Assembly (NCBI RefSeq): GCF_009299835.1
Contig: NZ_VKCZ01000004.1
Location: forward strand, 232,385 to 296,384
From: Microlunatus speluncae
GTDB lineage: Bacteria > Actinomycetota > Actinomycetes > Propionibacteriales > Propionibacteriaceae
DNA: 64,000 nucleotides
Direction: 5' to 3'
The translations under genes were made by a program, and so were the position numbers. The notes under the pieces are model-generated. The model was not told where the DNA came from and did not search any database. It saw only the letters and a program-made list of their open reading frames with translations. Each line of letters opens with the position of its first letter. Positions within the stretch are counted from its first letter, which is position 1. Below, piece after piece: positions 16,436 to 26,975 of this stretch.

Positions 16436-17898
16436 AGACCGGCGACGGGGGTAGCCCCTGGCCCGCCCTGTGGGCCCTCGTCCTCGGCTTCTTCATGATC
16501 TTGGTCGACTCGACCATCGTGTCGGTGGCGACGCCGGCGATCATGGGCCACTTCGGCGCCGACGTGAATCTGGTGGTCTGGGTGACCAGCGCCTACCTGC
16601 TGGCGTACGCGGTGCCGTTGTTGATCACCGGCCGGCTGGGCGACCGGGTCGGGCCGAAGAACCTCTATCAGGCCGGTCTGGTCGTCTTCACCCTGGCCTC
16701 GTTGTGGTGCGGGCTGACCGGGACCATCGAGCAGTTGATCATCGCCCGGGTGCTGCAGGGACTCGGCGCCTCGATGATGACGCCGCAGACGATGGCGGTG
16801 ATCACCCGGATCTTCCCGGCCGATCAGCGCGGCCGGGCGATGAGCCTGTGGGGCGCGGTGGCCGGGATCGCCACCCTGGTCGGCCCGATCGCCGGCGGGC
16901 TGCTGATCGACGGCCCCGGCTGGCAGTGGATCTTCTTCGTCAACGTCCCGGTCGGCGTCCTCGGCTTCGTGCTGGCCGGCCGGCTGGTGCCGAAGCTGCC
17001 GACGCACCGGCACCGGTTCGACTGGATCGGCGTCGTGCTCAGCGCGATCGGCATGTTCTGCCTGGTGTTCGGCATCCAGGAAGGGCAAACGTACGACTGG
17101 GGCATGATCATCGGCCCGATCTCGGTCTGGCTGCTGATCGGGGCCGGAGTGGTGGTGCTGGTCGGCTTCGTCGTCTGGCAGGCCGTCAACCGCGGCGAGC
17201 CGCTGGTCCCGCTCAGCCTGTTCGGCGACCGGAACTTCTCGCTGGCCAACCTCGGCATCGGGGCGGTCGGCTTCGCGGTCACCGCGATGGGCTTCCCGCT
17301 GATGCTGTTCACCCAGGTCGTGCTCGGCTTCACCCCGACCCAGTCGGCGCTGCTGATGGTGCCGATGGCGGTGATGTCGATCGTGCTGGCCCGCTTCGTC
17401 GGCCGGCTGACCGACCGGATGCATCCGCGCTACCTCGCCGGTTTCGGCACTCTCACGGTGGCCGTGTCGCTGATCTGGATGAGCCGGGTGATGATCCCGG
17501 GCGTTCCCGTCTGGCAGCTGCTGCTGCCGATCACGCTGCTCGGTCTCGGCAGCTCGTTCATGTGGTCGCCGCTCGGCACCTCGGCGACCCGGAACCTGCC
17601 GATGGAGCGGGCCGGCGCGGGGGCGGGGGTCTACAACACCACCCGACAGGTCGGCTCCGTGCTCGGCGCGGCCGGCATCGCGGCCCTGATGCAGAGCCGG
17701 CTCGCCACGCACCTGCCGCAGGCGGCCGACGGTCACTCGGCGACGATGGGGATCGGCACCGGCCGGCTGCCGGAGGCGCTGCAGCCCGGCTTCGCCACCG
17801 CGATGGCCGACTCGCTGCTGCTGCCGGCCGCGGTGATCCTGATCGCCTTCGTGGCCGCCCTGTTCTTCGCCACGCCCCGGCACCTGCAGCAGAGATAA
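16384..17898 (+). CDS. DHA2-type MFS drug efflux transporter (EmrB/QacA family)
   Basis: 504 residues with about 14 membrane helices. Motif D1 in LVDSTIVSVATPAIM, motif A-like GRLGDRVGPKNLY and motif C-like GPIAGGLLIDGPGWQWIFFVNVPVG mark the proton-driven DHA2 group. It should sit in the cytoplasmic membrane and export hydrophobic compounds. The start at ATG 16384 has AAGGAA upstream and overlaps the PadR gene by 52 bp. An alternative GTG at 16432 would give a clean GTGA overlap. Substrate unknown. Confidence 0.88.
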   Translation: MAEISDTRPAPAADRGVKTGDGGSPWPALWALVLGFFMILVDSTIVSVATPAIMGHFGADVNLVVWVTSAYLLAYAVPLLITGRLGDRVGPKNLYQAGLVVFTLASLWCGLTGTIEQLIIARVLQGLGASMMTPQTMAVITRIFPADQRGRAMSLWGAVAGIATLVGPIAGGLLIDGPGWQWIFFVNVPVGVLGFVLAGRLVPKLPTHRHRFDWIGVVLSAIGMFCLVFGIQEGQTYDWGMIIGPISVWLLIGAGVVVLVGFVVWQAVNRGEPLVPLSLFGDRNFSLANLGIGAVGFAVTAMGFPLMLFTQVVLGFTPTQSALLMVPMAVMSIVLARFVGRLTDRMHPRYLAGFGTLTVAVSLIWMSRVMIPGVPVWQLLLPITLLGLGSSFMWSPLGTSATRNLPMERAGAGAGVYNTTRQVGSVLGAAGIAALMQSRLATHLPQAADGHSATMGIGTGRLPEALQPGFATAMADSLLLPAAVILIAFVAALFFATPRHLQQR

Positions 17899-17989
17899 CG
17901 AATCGGAACCTCCGCGAATCCGCATGCAACCGGGCCCCGAGGTCGGGCGTAGACCCGGTGAATGCAGGAACTTCAGCCTAGGAGGAGCA

Positions 17990-18580
17990 ATGCGGGTTTC
18001 AGCAGCGATTCGTCGGGGGGCCGCACTCGCGGCAGCGGCAGGAATCGCGATCGTCGGTCTGGCGGCCACGGCCGGCACGGCCGAGGCGGCGACCGTCTAC
18101 AAGGGGAAGGTCACCGCCAACGGTGGGATCACGGTCCGGCCCGCGCCGTCCGTGCACACCGGCAGCAAGGGCACGATCGCCAAGGGGAAGACGATCTCGA
18201 TCGACTGCAAGGTGCCGGGCACCAAGATCAACGGCAACACGCTCTGGTACGCGCTCAGCGGCAACAAGGGCTGGGTGTCGGCGCGCTACGTCTCCAACAT
18301 CGGCGCGGCGCCGAAGTACTGCCCGGCGTTCGACACCGAACGCGGCGACGGCCGCACGACCGAGGTCGTCAACCGGCGCCAGGGCCCGCACTTCAACGAC
18401 GCCAAGGTCGGCACGCTGGCCAAGGGCAAGGCGGTCTCCGTCGTCTGCTACGTGAAGTCGAGCGCCGGCGTCGGCAAGAACTTCCAGTGGTACCAACTGA
18501 CCGACAAGAGCTGGGTCACCGCCGCGTACGTCAAGCGGCTGTCGACTCCGGGGACCAACTGGGTGCCGTGCGCCGAGTGA
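17990..18580 (+). CDS. Secreted protein with two SH3-like domains
   Basis: 196 residues. A signal peptide (RRGAALAAAAGIAIVGLAATAGTAEA, cleavage near residue 35) is followed by two bacterial SH3-like repeats, about 45-105 and 120-185. Each has the pattern VRPAPS/NRRQGP, a charged KG(K/T) turn, C-x-V, a W-Y segment and W(V/S)-x-A-R/A-YV. Cysteines occur in pairs within the repeats, so disulfides are likely. Such proteins often bind cell-wall peptides. A strong AGGAGGAG lies 3 bp before the ATG. A terminator follows. Confidence 0.82.
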   Translation: MRVSAAIRRGAALAAAAGIAIVGLAATAGTAEAATVYKGKVTANGGITVRPAPSVHTGSKGTIAKGKTISIDCKVPGTKINGNTLWYALSGNKGWVSARYVSNIGAAPKYCPAFDTERGDGRTTEVVNRRQGPHFNDAKVGTLAKGKAVSVVCYVKSSAGVGKNFQWYQLTDKSWVTAAYVKRLSTPGTNWVPCAE

Positions 18581-18607
18581 GCCGGTAGCCCGGTCCAAGG
18601 GGGATGA

Positions 18608-18640
18608 AAGGCCGTCGCGTCCATCGGGCGCGGCGGCCTT
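18608..18640 (+). terminator. Hairpin terminator after the SH3-like gene
   Basis: AAGGCCGTCGCG (18608-18619) pairs with CGCGGCGGCCTT (18629-18640), with one G-U pair and a 9-nt loop. It lies 28 bp after the stop and upstream of the convergent guaB1 stop. Confidence 0.7.
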
Positions 18641-18695
18641 CCACGTTGTCAGCACTGATGCCGGCTCCGGCCATCCTCAGCTCCGACAAGGCGGC

Positions 18696-20806
<2,111 letters not shown>

Positions 20807-20959
20807 CGGGAATCTCCTCTGGTGGGTCGGTTTGGATACGTCCAAGCTCACCGCGAGCGGACGGCGAAGGGAAGTTCCGATCCGGCATCGCCGTCGTGCC
20901 GGATCGGCATCACGCGCGGTCGGCAGCACGTGCCGGGCCGAGCGGGAGATACTGAACGG

Positions 20960-22171
20960 ATGGTGCAGGAAGGTGCTCGGATCGTGCCGTTGCCGGGCTC
21001 CGACGCGATCGAGTTGCGCCACCTGCGGTCCTTCGTCGCGGTGGCGGAGGAGCTGAACTTCCGGCGGGCCGCGGAGCGCGTGTTCATCACCCAGCCCGCG
21101 CTCAGCCGGCAGATCAGCGCCCTCGAGCGGATGGTCGGCACGAAACTGCTGCGCCGCAACACCCACCGGGTCGAGCTGACCCCGGCGGGTGAGGCGATGC
21201 TGGTCCGGGCCCTGAGCCTGCTCCGCGAGGTGGACGACGCCGTCCGGGCCGTCCAGTCGGTCGGCGGCGAGATCACCGAGCGGATCGTCCGGTTGTGGCA
21301 GCCGGTCGGGCGGCACGGCGGCGCCGACGGCGATCTGCGGCAGCAACGGGCGGCCTACGAAGCGCTGCACGCCCAGATCGAGGTGCCCGCCGGGATCCGG
21401 ATCCGGCCGATCACCGCGGGCGGGGTGCCGGCCCTGATCGTGGCGACAGATCCCGACCAGCCGCCCCGGGTTCTCTATCTGCACGGCGGAGGCTTCGTCC
21501 TCGGCTCGGCGTACGGCTACCGACCGCTTGCGGGAGCGCTGGCGGAGGCGTCCGGCGCCGGCGTCCTGGTGATCGACTACCGACTGGCGCCCGAGCACCC
21601 GTACCCGGCGGCGCTGGACGACGCCCGGTCGGCGTACCGGTGGCTGCTCGACCAGGCGCCGGCCGACGAGCCGGTGCTGATCGCGGGCGACTCCACCGGG
21701 GGTGGGCTGGCGCTCGCGCTGCTGTTGCGGCTGCGAGCCGAGGGGGTCCGCCTTCCCGCCGGCGCGGCGCTGCTCTGCCCGACGGTCGACTTCACGCTCC
21801 CCGACGCCGAGGACCCGGGCCGGCAGTTGCCACTCGAGGTCAGGCGCTGGTTCGCCGAGGCCTATCTCGCCGGGCACTCGGCCACGGACCCGCTGGTCAG
21901 TCCCGTGTCGGGCGACTGGACCGGGTTGCCGCCGCTGCTGATCCAGGCCGCGACCGGTGACGTGCTGCGGCCCGATGCGGTGGCCGTCCGCGACCGGGCC
22001 GGGGAACACGGCGTGCCCGCGACCCTCGAGCTCTATCCCGTCGACGCCCACGGTTTTCAGCTCTTCTGGTCGTTCCTGCCCGAGGCGGCCGAGGCCGTTG
22101 CGGCGGTGGGCCGATTCCTGGCGGCGCCGGCGGGTGAGACGGGTGCGGCGGGGTCGCCGGCTGACCGGTGA
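20960..22171 (+). CDS. LysR-type DNA-binding domain fused to an HSL-family alpha/beta hydrolase
   Basis: 403 residues in one uninterrupted frame. Residues about 17-77 are a LysR helix-turn-helix ([42 protein letters not shown]), and the linker helix runs to about 105. From about 110 on it is a hormone-sensitive-lipase-type hydrolase: oxyanion motif HGGGF at about 175, nucleophile GDSTGG (Ser about 245), Asp about 334 in ATGDVL, and His about 364 in DAHGF. The periplasmic-binding-like effector domain of LysR is missing and is replaced by the hydrolase. It could sense or hydrolyse an ester ligand and regulate the divergent RibD-like gene. Start ATG 20960; its Shine-Dalgarno is weak. Confidence 0.85.
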   Translation: MVQEGARIVPLPGSDAIELRHLRSFVAVAEELNFRRAAERVFITQPALSRQISALERMVGTKLLRRNTHRVELTPAGEAMLVRALSLLREVDDAVRAVQSVGGEITERIVRLWQPVGRHGGADGDLRQQRAAYEALHAQIEVPAGIRIRPITAGGVPALIVATDPDQPPRVLYLHGGGFVLGSAYGYRPLAGALAEASGAGVLVIDYRLAPEHPYPAALDDARSAYRWLLDQAPADEPVLIAGDSTGGGLALALLLRLRAEGVRLPAGAALLCPTVDFTLPDAEDPGRQLPLEVRRWFAEAYLAGHSATDPLVSPVSGDWTGLPPLLIQAATGDVLRPDAVAVRDRAGEHGVPATLELYPVDAHGFQLFWSFLPEAAEAVAAVGRFLAAPAGETGAAGSPADR

Positions 22172-22216
22172 TCACGTACGCGGTCCCGGGTACCTGCAAA
22201 GGATTTTCTGTTGATC

Positions 22217-22255
22217 TTGTTCTTGGCGGCATCGCCGGATAATCTCTTGCAGAGA
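22217..22255 (+). promoter_or_regulatory. Promoter and operator of the RpiR-type gene
   Basis: TTGTTC (22217-22222), a 17-bp spacer and TAATCT (22240-22245) form a sigma-70-like promoter. The inverted repeat TCTCT-TGC-AGAGA (22243-22255) overlaps the -10 and the start region, which suits repression by the regulator encoded 30 bp further on. Confidence 0.5.
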
Positions 22256-22284
22256 GGTGTTGACCTGTCGAGGGAGGGCCGGTC

Positions 22285-23127
22285 ATGGCGGGCGAACCGC
22301 TGCAATCGATCAAGGCCCTGCTGCCGGAGCTGACCGGCGCCACCCGCCGGGTCGCCGACCTGATCCTGACCGACCCGGAACGCGCCGGCCGGAGCTCGAT
22401 CACCAGCCTGGCCGCGGCGGCCGACACGTCGCCGGCGACGCTGACCCGGCTCGCCGGGACCCTCGGCCATGACGGTTTCCCGGCGTTGCGCGCGGCGATC
22501 GCGACCGAGCACGGCCGCGACCTGCAGGCCGGCTGGGAACGCGACATCGGCACCGCGATCACACCGGCGGACCCGGCCGACCGGGTGCTCGACGTGCTGG
22601 CCGGCACCCACGCCCAGGCCCTCCGCTCGGCCGTCGCGGCGATCGACCTGGCGGCCGCCGAACGACTGGCGGACGCGATCACCGGCGCCGGCCGGATCTC
22701 GATCTTCGGCGAGTGGGGCGACGCGATCCCGGCCGAGGAACTGCAACTCCGGCTGCTCCGGATCGGCCGCCCGGCCTGGTTCCACCGCGGTCGCCGGGAA
22801 GCCGCCGTCGCCGGCCGACTGCTCGGGCCGCGGGACGTGGCACTGGTGATCAGTAGGTCCGGTCGGCATCCCGACGCGGCGGAGTTCCTCCGGCTGGCCG
22901 GCGCCGCCGGGGCGATCACCGCGGTGATCACCGGGATGACCGATTCGCCGCTGGCCCGGGCGTCGGACCTGGTGATCGACACCGGGATCAAGGACGGACC
23001 GAACTGGACCGACTACTTCGCCGGTCGCGCCACCGACGCGCTGGCCGCCGGGTTGATCTTCGTGCTGGTGGCGCAACGCACGCCCGATTCGCTCGGCATC
23101 CCGATCCAGGGCGACGAGACGGAATGA
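22285..23127 (+). CDS. MurR/RpiR-family transcriptional regulator
   Basis: 280 residues. An amino-terminal HTH_6 domain (residues about 8-75; ATRRVADLILTDPERAGRSSITSLAAAADTSPATLTRLA) precedes a SIS sugar-phosphate-binding domain (about 115-245; ERLADAITGAGRISIFG, LVISRSGRHPDAAEFLRLA, VITGMTDSPLARASDLVIDTG). RpiR members respond to phosphosugars. It lies 19 bp upstream of the FAD oxidoreductase gene, so it probably controls this two-gene unit. Confidence 0.9.
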   Translation: MAGEPLQSIKALLPELTGATRRVADLILTDPERAGRSSITSLAAAADTSPATLTRLAGTLGHDGFPALRAAIATEHGRDLQAGWERDIGTAITPADPADRVLDVLAGTHAQALRSAVAAIDLAAAERLADAITGAGRISIFGEWGDAIPAEELQLRLLRIGRPAWFHRGRREAAVAGRLLGPRDVALVISRSGRHPDAAEFLRLAGAAGAITAVITGMTDSPLARASDLVIDTGIKDGPNWTDYFAGRATDALAAGLIFVLVAQRTPDSLGIPIQGDETE

Positions 23128-23146
23128 TCTTGATCCGAGGAGTGAC

Positions 23147-25378
23147 GTGAAGACCGAACAGCTGACGTACGACATCGTGGTGGTCGGCGGTGGCCTGGCC
23201 GGCGTGTGCGCGGCGATCGCCGCGGCCCGGGCCGGGAAGCGGGTCGCGCTGGTGCAGAACCGGCCGGTGCTCGGCGGCAACTCCTCCAGCGAGGTGCGGG
23301 TCTGGGTCTGTGGCGCGACCGCGCACGGCACCCAGCACTATGCCCGGGAGACCGGGATCATGGGTGAGCTGTTCGTCGAGAACCAGTTCCGCAATCCCGA
23401 CGGCAACCCGTACTACTGGGACCTGACCGTCCTCGAGGCGGTCCGGGCGGAGCCGAACCTGACCCTGTTCCTGAACACCGATGTGCGGACCGTCGAGGCG
23501 GTCGGGCCGGCGGACGATCGGGTGATCACCGCGGTGACCGGCTGGCAGCTGGGCTCGGAGCGGGAGATCAGGTTCAGCGCGGACGTGTTCTTCGACTGCT
23601 CCGGCGACGGACTGATCGGGTTCCTGGCCGGGGCCCGCTTCCGGACCGGGCGGGAGCCGCGGTCGGAGTTCGGCGAATCGTGGGCGCCGGAGGTGCCGGA
23701 CAACAACACCCTGGGCAGCACGATTCTCTTCTACACCAAGGATGTCGGCCATCCGGTCAAGTTCGTGCCGCCGCCGTTCGCGCTGGACCTCGACACCACC
23801 TCGATCCCGGAACGCCGGGTGATCAAGACCGAGCTGAACGGCTGCGCCTACTGGTGGATCGAGTGGGGCGGCGAATTCGACGTGGTCGATGACAACGAGC
23901 GGATCCGCGACGAACTGCAGGCCGCCGTCTACGGGATCTGGGACCACATCAAGAACTCCGGGAAGTTCGACGCCGACAACCTGACCCTGGAATGGATCGG
24001 CTCCGTGCCGGGGAAACGGGAGTATCGCCGCTTCATCGGTGATCATGTGCTGACTCAGCACGACGTGCTGGAGCAGACGCACTTCGACGACCGGGTGGCG
24101 TTCGGCGGCTGGTCGATCGACCTGCACCCGCCCGGCGGCATGTATGCCACCGAGGCCGGATCCCGGCACTGGCATCCGGACGGCAACTACCACCTTCCGC
24201 TGCGCAGCTTCTATTCCGTGAACGTCCGGAACCTGTGGCTGGCCGGGCGCAACATCAGCGCCAGCCACGTCGCCTTCGGCACCATCCGGGTGATGGCGAC
24301 CTGCGCCGTCGGCGGCGAGGCGGCCGGCACCGCGGCGGCCCTCGCCCACGACCTCGGCGTCACCCCGCGGGAACTGGTTGGCCAGCACCTCGACCGGACG
24401 CACCGGGCGCTGGTCCGCAGCGACGCCTCGACCCTCGGAGTGATCAACGACGACCCGGCCGACCGGGCACTGGCGGCGACGGTGACGGCCTCCTCGACGC
24501 TGCGCCGGATCGTGCTGGAGACTTCGTCCGGCACCCACCGGCTGGCCGATCCGATCGGGATGATCATTCCGGTCTGGCCGCGGCTCGGCGAGGTCGACCT
24601 GCTGCTCGACGCCGACCGCGACGCCACCCTGACGGTGGAGCTGCACCGGACCGCTGAGCCGCAGAACTATCTCCCGGCCGAGCCGGTGCAGCGGCTGGCG
24701 GTGCCGGTGCCGGCCGGGGAGAAGCAGTGGGTCACGCTGCCCTTCGACTGGACGCCCGGCCAACCCCGGAACGGGTTCCTGGTGATCACGGCCAACCCGG
24801 AGCTCGCCGTTCATCGCAGTGATCAGGTCGAGCCGGGGATGATCTTCTTCCGGCATCGCGAACCGGCCGCGGACGAGGCGTACACCGAGCAGTGGCGGGC
24901 CTGGAAGCAGCTCTGGCACCGCTCCGGCCTGTGCCTGCGGCTCGCCGAGCCGACCACGGCCTACGCTCCGGAACGCGTGATCGGCGAATACGCCCGACCC
25001 TACGGAGGGCCGCGGCTGTGGGCCTCCGAGCCGATGGACCATGATCAACAGCCGTGGCTGGAGTTGACCTGGCCGGAGCATGAACGGATCGCGGAGGTGG
25101 TGCTGATCTTCGACGACGACCTGGACGAGGACCTGATCAACCTGCACCACCACCGAACGCCGTACGACGTGCTGCCCGGCCTGGTCCGCGACTACCGGCT
25201 CGAGGGCCTGATCGACGGCAGTTGGCAGCCGCTCGCCGAGGTCACCGGCAACCGCCGCCGCCGGCGCAACCACCCGTTGCCGGATCCGGTCGACCTGGAC
25301 CGGCTCCGCCTGGTGATCACCGCCACCAACGGCGCCCCGCGCGCCCACGTCGTCGCCGTCCGCGCCTACACCCCCTGA
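23147..25378 (+). CDS. FAD-dependent oxidoreductase with carboxy-terminal beta domains
   Basis: 743 residues. The FAD-binding site VVVGGGLAGVCAAIAAARAGKRV at about residue 10 is followed by NRPVLGGNSSSEVRVWVCGA, characteristic of the PF12831-type oxidoreductases found in sugar and uronate catabolic loci. The second FAD motif NLWLAGRNISASHVAFGTIRVMATCAVGGEAAG lies near 365. After residue about 440 the protein turns to beta-rich segments resembling carbohydrate-binding or discoidin-like modules. No signal peptide is seen, so it should be cytoplasmic. The RpiR gene upstream suggests a phosphosugar-induced route. Substrate unknown. Confidence 0.82.
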   Translation: MKTEQLTYDIVVVGGGLAGVCAAIAAARAGKRVALVQNRPVLGGNSSSEVRVWVCGATAHGTQHYARETGIMGELFVENQFRNPDGNPYYWDLTVLEAVRAEPNLTLFLNTDVRTVEAVGPADDRVITAVTGWQLGSEREIRFSADVFFDCSGDGLIGFLAGARFRTGREPRSEFGESWAPEVPDNNTLGSTILFYTKDVGHPVKFVPPPFALDLDTTSIPERRVIKTELNGCAYWWIEWGGEFDVVDDNERIRDELQAAVYGIWDHIKNSGKFDADNLTLEWIGSVPGKREYRRFIGDHVLTQHDVLEQTHFDDRVAFGGWSIDLHPPGGMYATEAGSRHWHPDGNYHLPLRSFYSVNVRNLWLAGRNISASHVAFGTIRVMATCAVGGEAAGTAAALAHDLGVTPRELVGQHLDRTHRALVRSDASTLGVINDDPADRALAATVTASSTLRRIVLETSSGTHRLADPIGMIIPVWPRLGEVDLLLDADRDATLTVELHRTAEPQNYLPAEPVQRLAVPVPAGEKQWVTLPFDWTPGQPRNGFLVITANPELAVHRSDQVEPGMIFFRHREPAADEAYTEQWRAWKQLWHRSGLCLRLAEPTTAYAPERVIGEYARPYGGPRLWASEPMDHDQQPWLELTWPEHERIAEVVLIFDDDLDEDLINLHHHRTPYDVLPGLVRDYRLEGLIDGSWQPLAEVTGNRRRRRNHPLPDPVDLDRLRLVITATNGAPRAHVVAVRAYTP

Positions 25379-25403
25379 CCCCGCCTCTCTTCTCGGTTGT
25401 TCC

Positions 25404-25425
25404 GTTCCCTGAGCCTGTCGAAGGG
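25404..25425 (+). repeat. Third copy of the GTTCCCTGAG-type repeat
   Basis: Identical over 22 bp to 6145-6166. It lies between the FAD oxidoreductase stop and sixA. It is not paired here with an inverted copy. Confidence 0.75.
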
Positions 25426-25480
25426 CAGATCAGTCCTCCCTCGCTCCGTCGCACGGGGCGAGGCGCATAGTGTGCAGTTC

Positions 25481-25975
25481 ATGACGACCCGCAGACTGTT
25501 GCTGCTGCGCCACGCAACGGCGGAGGACTTCCGGCCGGGCTTCGAGGACAAGGATCGCCGGCTGACCGAGCGCGGCCGGGCGGAGGCGGTCGCGGTCGGC
25601 GACTGGTTGCGGCAGCAGAAGATCGTCGTCGATCACGTCGTCTGCTCCTCGGCGGTTAGGACTCGGCAGACCCTGGCCGGCCTCGAGTTGTCGGCCCCGG
25701 TCGATTTCTCCGACGCGATCTACTCCGGCGAGGCGGAGACGATCATCACCGCCGCCGGCGAGCTGGACGACGGGATCGGCACCGGCCTGATCATCGGACA
25801 TTCACCCGCGATCCCGACCGCCGCCCGCGACCTGGCCGATCCGGACGCCTCCGATCCGGAGTCGCTGACCACCCTCGACCGGCGCTACCCGCCGGCCACC
25901 CTGGCCCTCCTGGAATCCCCCAACCCCTGGTCCGACCTCGGCGTCGCCCGCCTGCTCACCCTCCGCCTCCCCTGA
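25481..25975 (+). CDS. sixA: SixA-type phosphohistidine phosphatase
   Basis: 164 residues of the histidine phosphatase superfamily. The catalytic LLLLRHATAE lies at residues 5-14, and the second half of the site is GLIIGHSPAIPTAARDLA near 105. CSSAVRTRQTL near 55 holds the conserved Arg. The short form without a cap domain is the SixA group, which removes phosphate from His of signalling proteins in the cytoplasm. The substrate here is unknown. ATG 25481 is chosen over an upstream in-frame start that would translate the repeat at 25404. Confidence 0.85.
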   Translation: MTTRRLLLLRHATAEDFRPGFEDKDRRLTERGRAEAVAVGDWLRQQKIVVDHVVCSSAVRTRQTLAGLELSAPVDFSDAIYSGEAETIITAAGELDDGIGTGLIIGHSPAIPTAARDLADPDASDPESLTTLDRRYPPATLALLESPNPWSDLGVARLLTLRLP

Positions 25976-26007
25976 CCCCCAACCCCTCATCCCAGCCCGC
26001 CCGGCGG

Positions 26008-26366
26008 GTGCGTTTCTCTACCTGTGTCGACTTCCGAACCGTGTTCGGCCTGCCCCGGGCGTGGTGCGTTTCTCTACCTGTGCGGACTTTCGTTCCGCGA
26101 ACGGACTGCCCGGGTGATGGTGCGTTTCTCTACCTAGGTGGACTTTTGTGCCGTGTTCGGGCTGCTGGGCGTCCATTTCTCTACCTGTGTCGACTTTCGT
26201 ACCGTGATCGGGCTGCCCGGGTGGTGGTGCGTTTCTCTACCTAGGTGGACTTTCGTTCCGTGATCGGGCTGCTCGCGTGGTGGTGCGTTTTGTCTACCTG
26301 GGTGGACTTTTTGCGCCGTGTTCGGGCTGCTGGGCGTCCGTTTCTCTACCTGTGTCGACTTTCGAT
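26008..26366 (-). repeat. Seven-unit tandem repeat array (51-56 bp units)
   Basis: Seven units start near 26008, 26064, 26120, 26171, 26227, 26283 and 26336 (the last is partial). Each begins GTGCGTTTCTCTACCTG or close, followed by GTCGAC/GTGGAC-TTTCG and a TTCGGGCTGC segment. On the minus strand the core is CGAAAGTCGACACAGGTAGAG. The array at 63.7 kb has a related core. From 26134 to 26366 the array also encodes the carboxyl end of the minus-strand gene. Confidence 0.85.
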
Positions 26367-26973
26367 CGCCTCGCGACGGGAGCAGGGCAGCGCCGATCCC
26401 GAGGAGTACGCCGACGACGGCGCAAACCGGCCCGAGGAGGGCCGGGCCACCGATGAGGGCGGACCCGGCGACCGGGTCGCTCGGCGCCGAGGTGGTCGCG
26501 GCCGATGGCGACGCCGATCGCGGCACCAGACCGGCCTCGGCCAGGACGCTCCGGAGCCGGTCCGGGTCGGCGACTCGGTGCCAGACCGCCTGGTCGGGCT
26601 CGGTGATCCAGGATCGCCCGGTGGCGATCCAGACCGAGTCACGGATGAAGAAGATCAGGTCGATCCGCCAGATCGTCGTGTCGTGGGCGAGCCAGGTGAC
26701 CCGCAGGTCGGACCGGAAGATCGCGCCGAACCCGCTCGGCGGTGACTCACCGGCCGACGGCAGTTCGGCCCCACGAGCCGGGTCGTAGCCGATCGCCGCC
26801 GCCAACTGCTGATACCGATCGTCGCCGGCAGCGGCGGATGCGGTCCGGTGCCGCGCCGGATCGGTGATCAGCACGCTGGTAGGTCCACCGGCCGATGCGC
26901 TCGACGGTACGGCCGACACCATGGCCGCGGCGAGCAGCAGGAGCAGGCCGAGCCGGGCCGCGATCCGGGTCAT
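26134..26973 (-). CDS. Secreted, membrane-anchored protein with a repeat-derived tail
   Basis: 279 residues. A signal peptide (ARLGLLLLLAAAMVSAVPSSASA) precedes an extracellular domain that opens GGPTSVLITDPARHRTASA. The domain ends near 170 with SVLAEAGLVPR; an Ala/Ser/Pro linker and one membrane helix (GPVCAVVGVLLGIGAALL) follow. About 75 further residues (from KSTQVEKRTPSSPN) are entirely encoded by the tandem array, so the original stop seems to have been lost. It is a paralogue of the gene 2 bp upstream, which lacks such a tail. No known family is recognised. An ECF-type promoter before the first gene probably serves both. Confidence 0.72.
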   Translation of the reverse strand: MTRIAARLGLLLLLAAAMVSAVPSSASAGGPTSVLITDPARHRTASAAAGDDRYQQLAAAIGYDPARGAELPSAGESPPSGFGAIFRSDLRVTWLAHDTTIWRIDLIFFIRDSVWIATGRSWITEPDQAVWHRVADPDRLRSVLAEAGLVPRSASPSAATTSAPSDPVAGSALIGGPALLGPVCAVVGVLLGIGAALLPSRGDRKSTQVEKRTPSSPNTAQKVHPGRQNAPPREQPDHGTKVHLGRETHHHPGSPITVRKSTQVEKWTPSSPNTAQKST

Positions 26974-26975
26974 GA

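Noticed and set aside
22988..25348. Minus-strand frame of almost 790 codons over the FAD oxidoreductase
   Set aside because: Antisense shadow; composition is Arg/Gly/Pro/Val-rich and without a fold signature, while the plus strand has clear FAD motifs.
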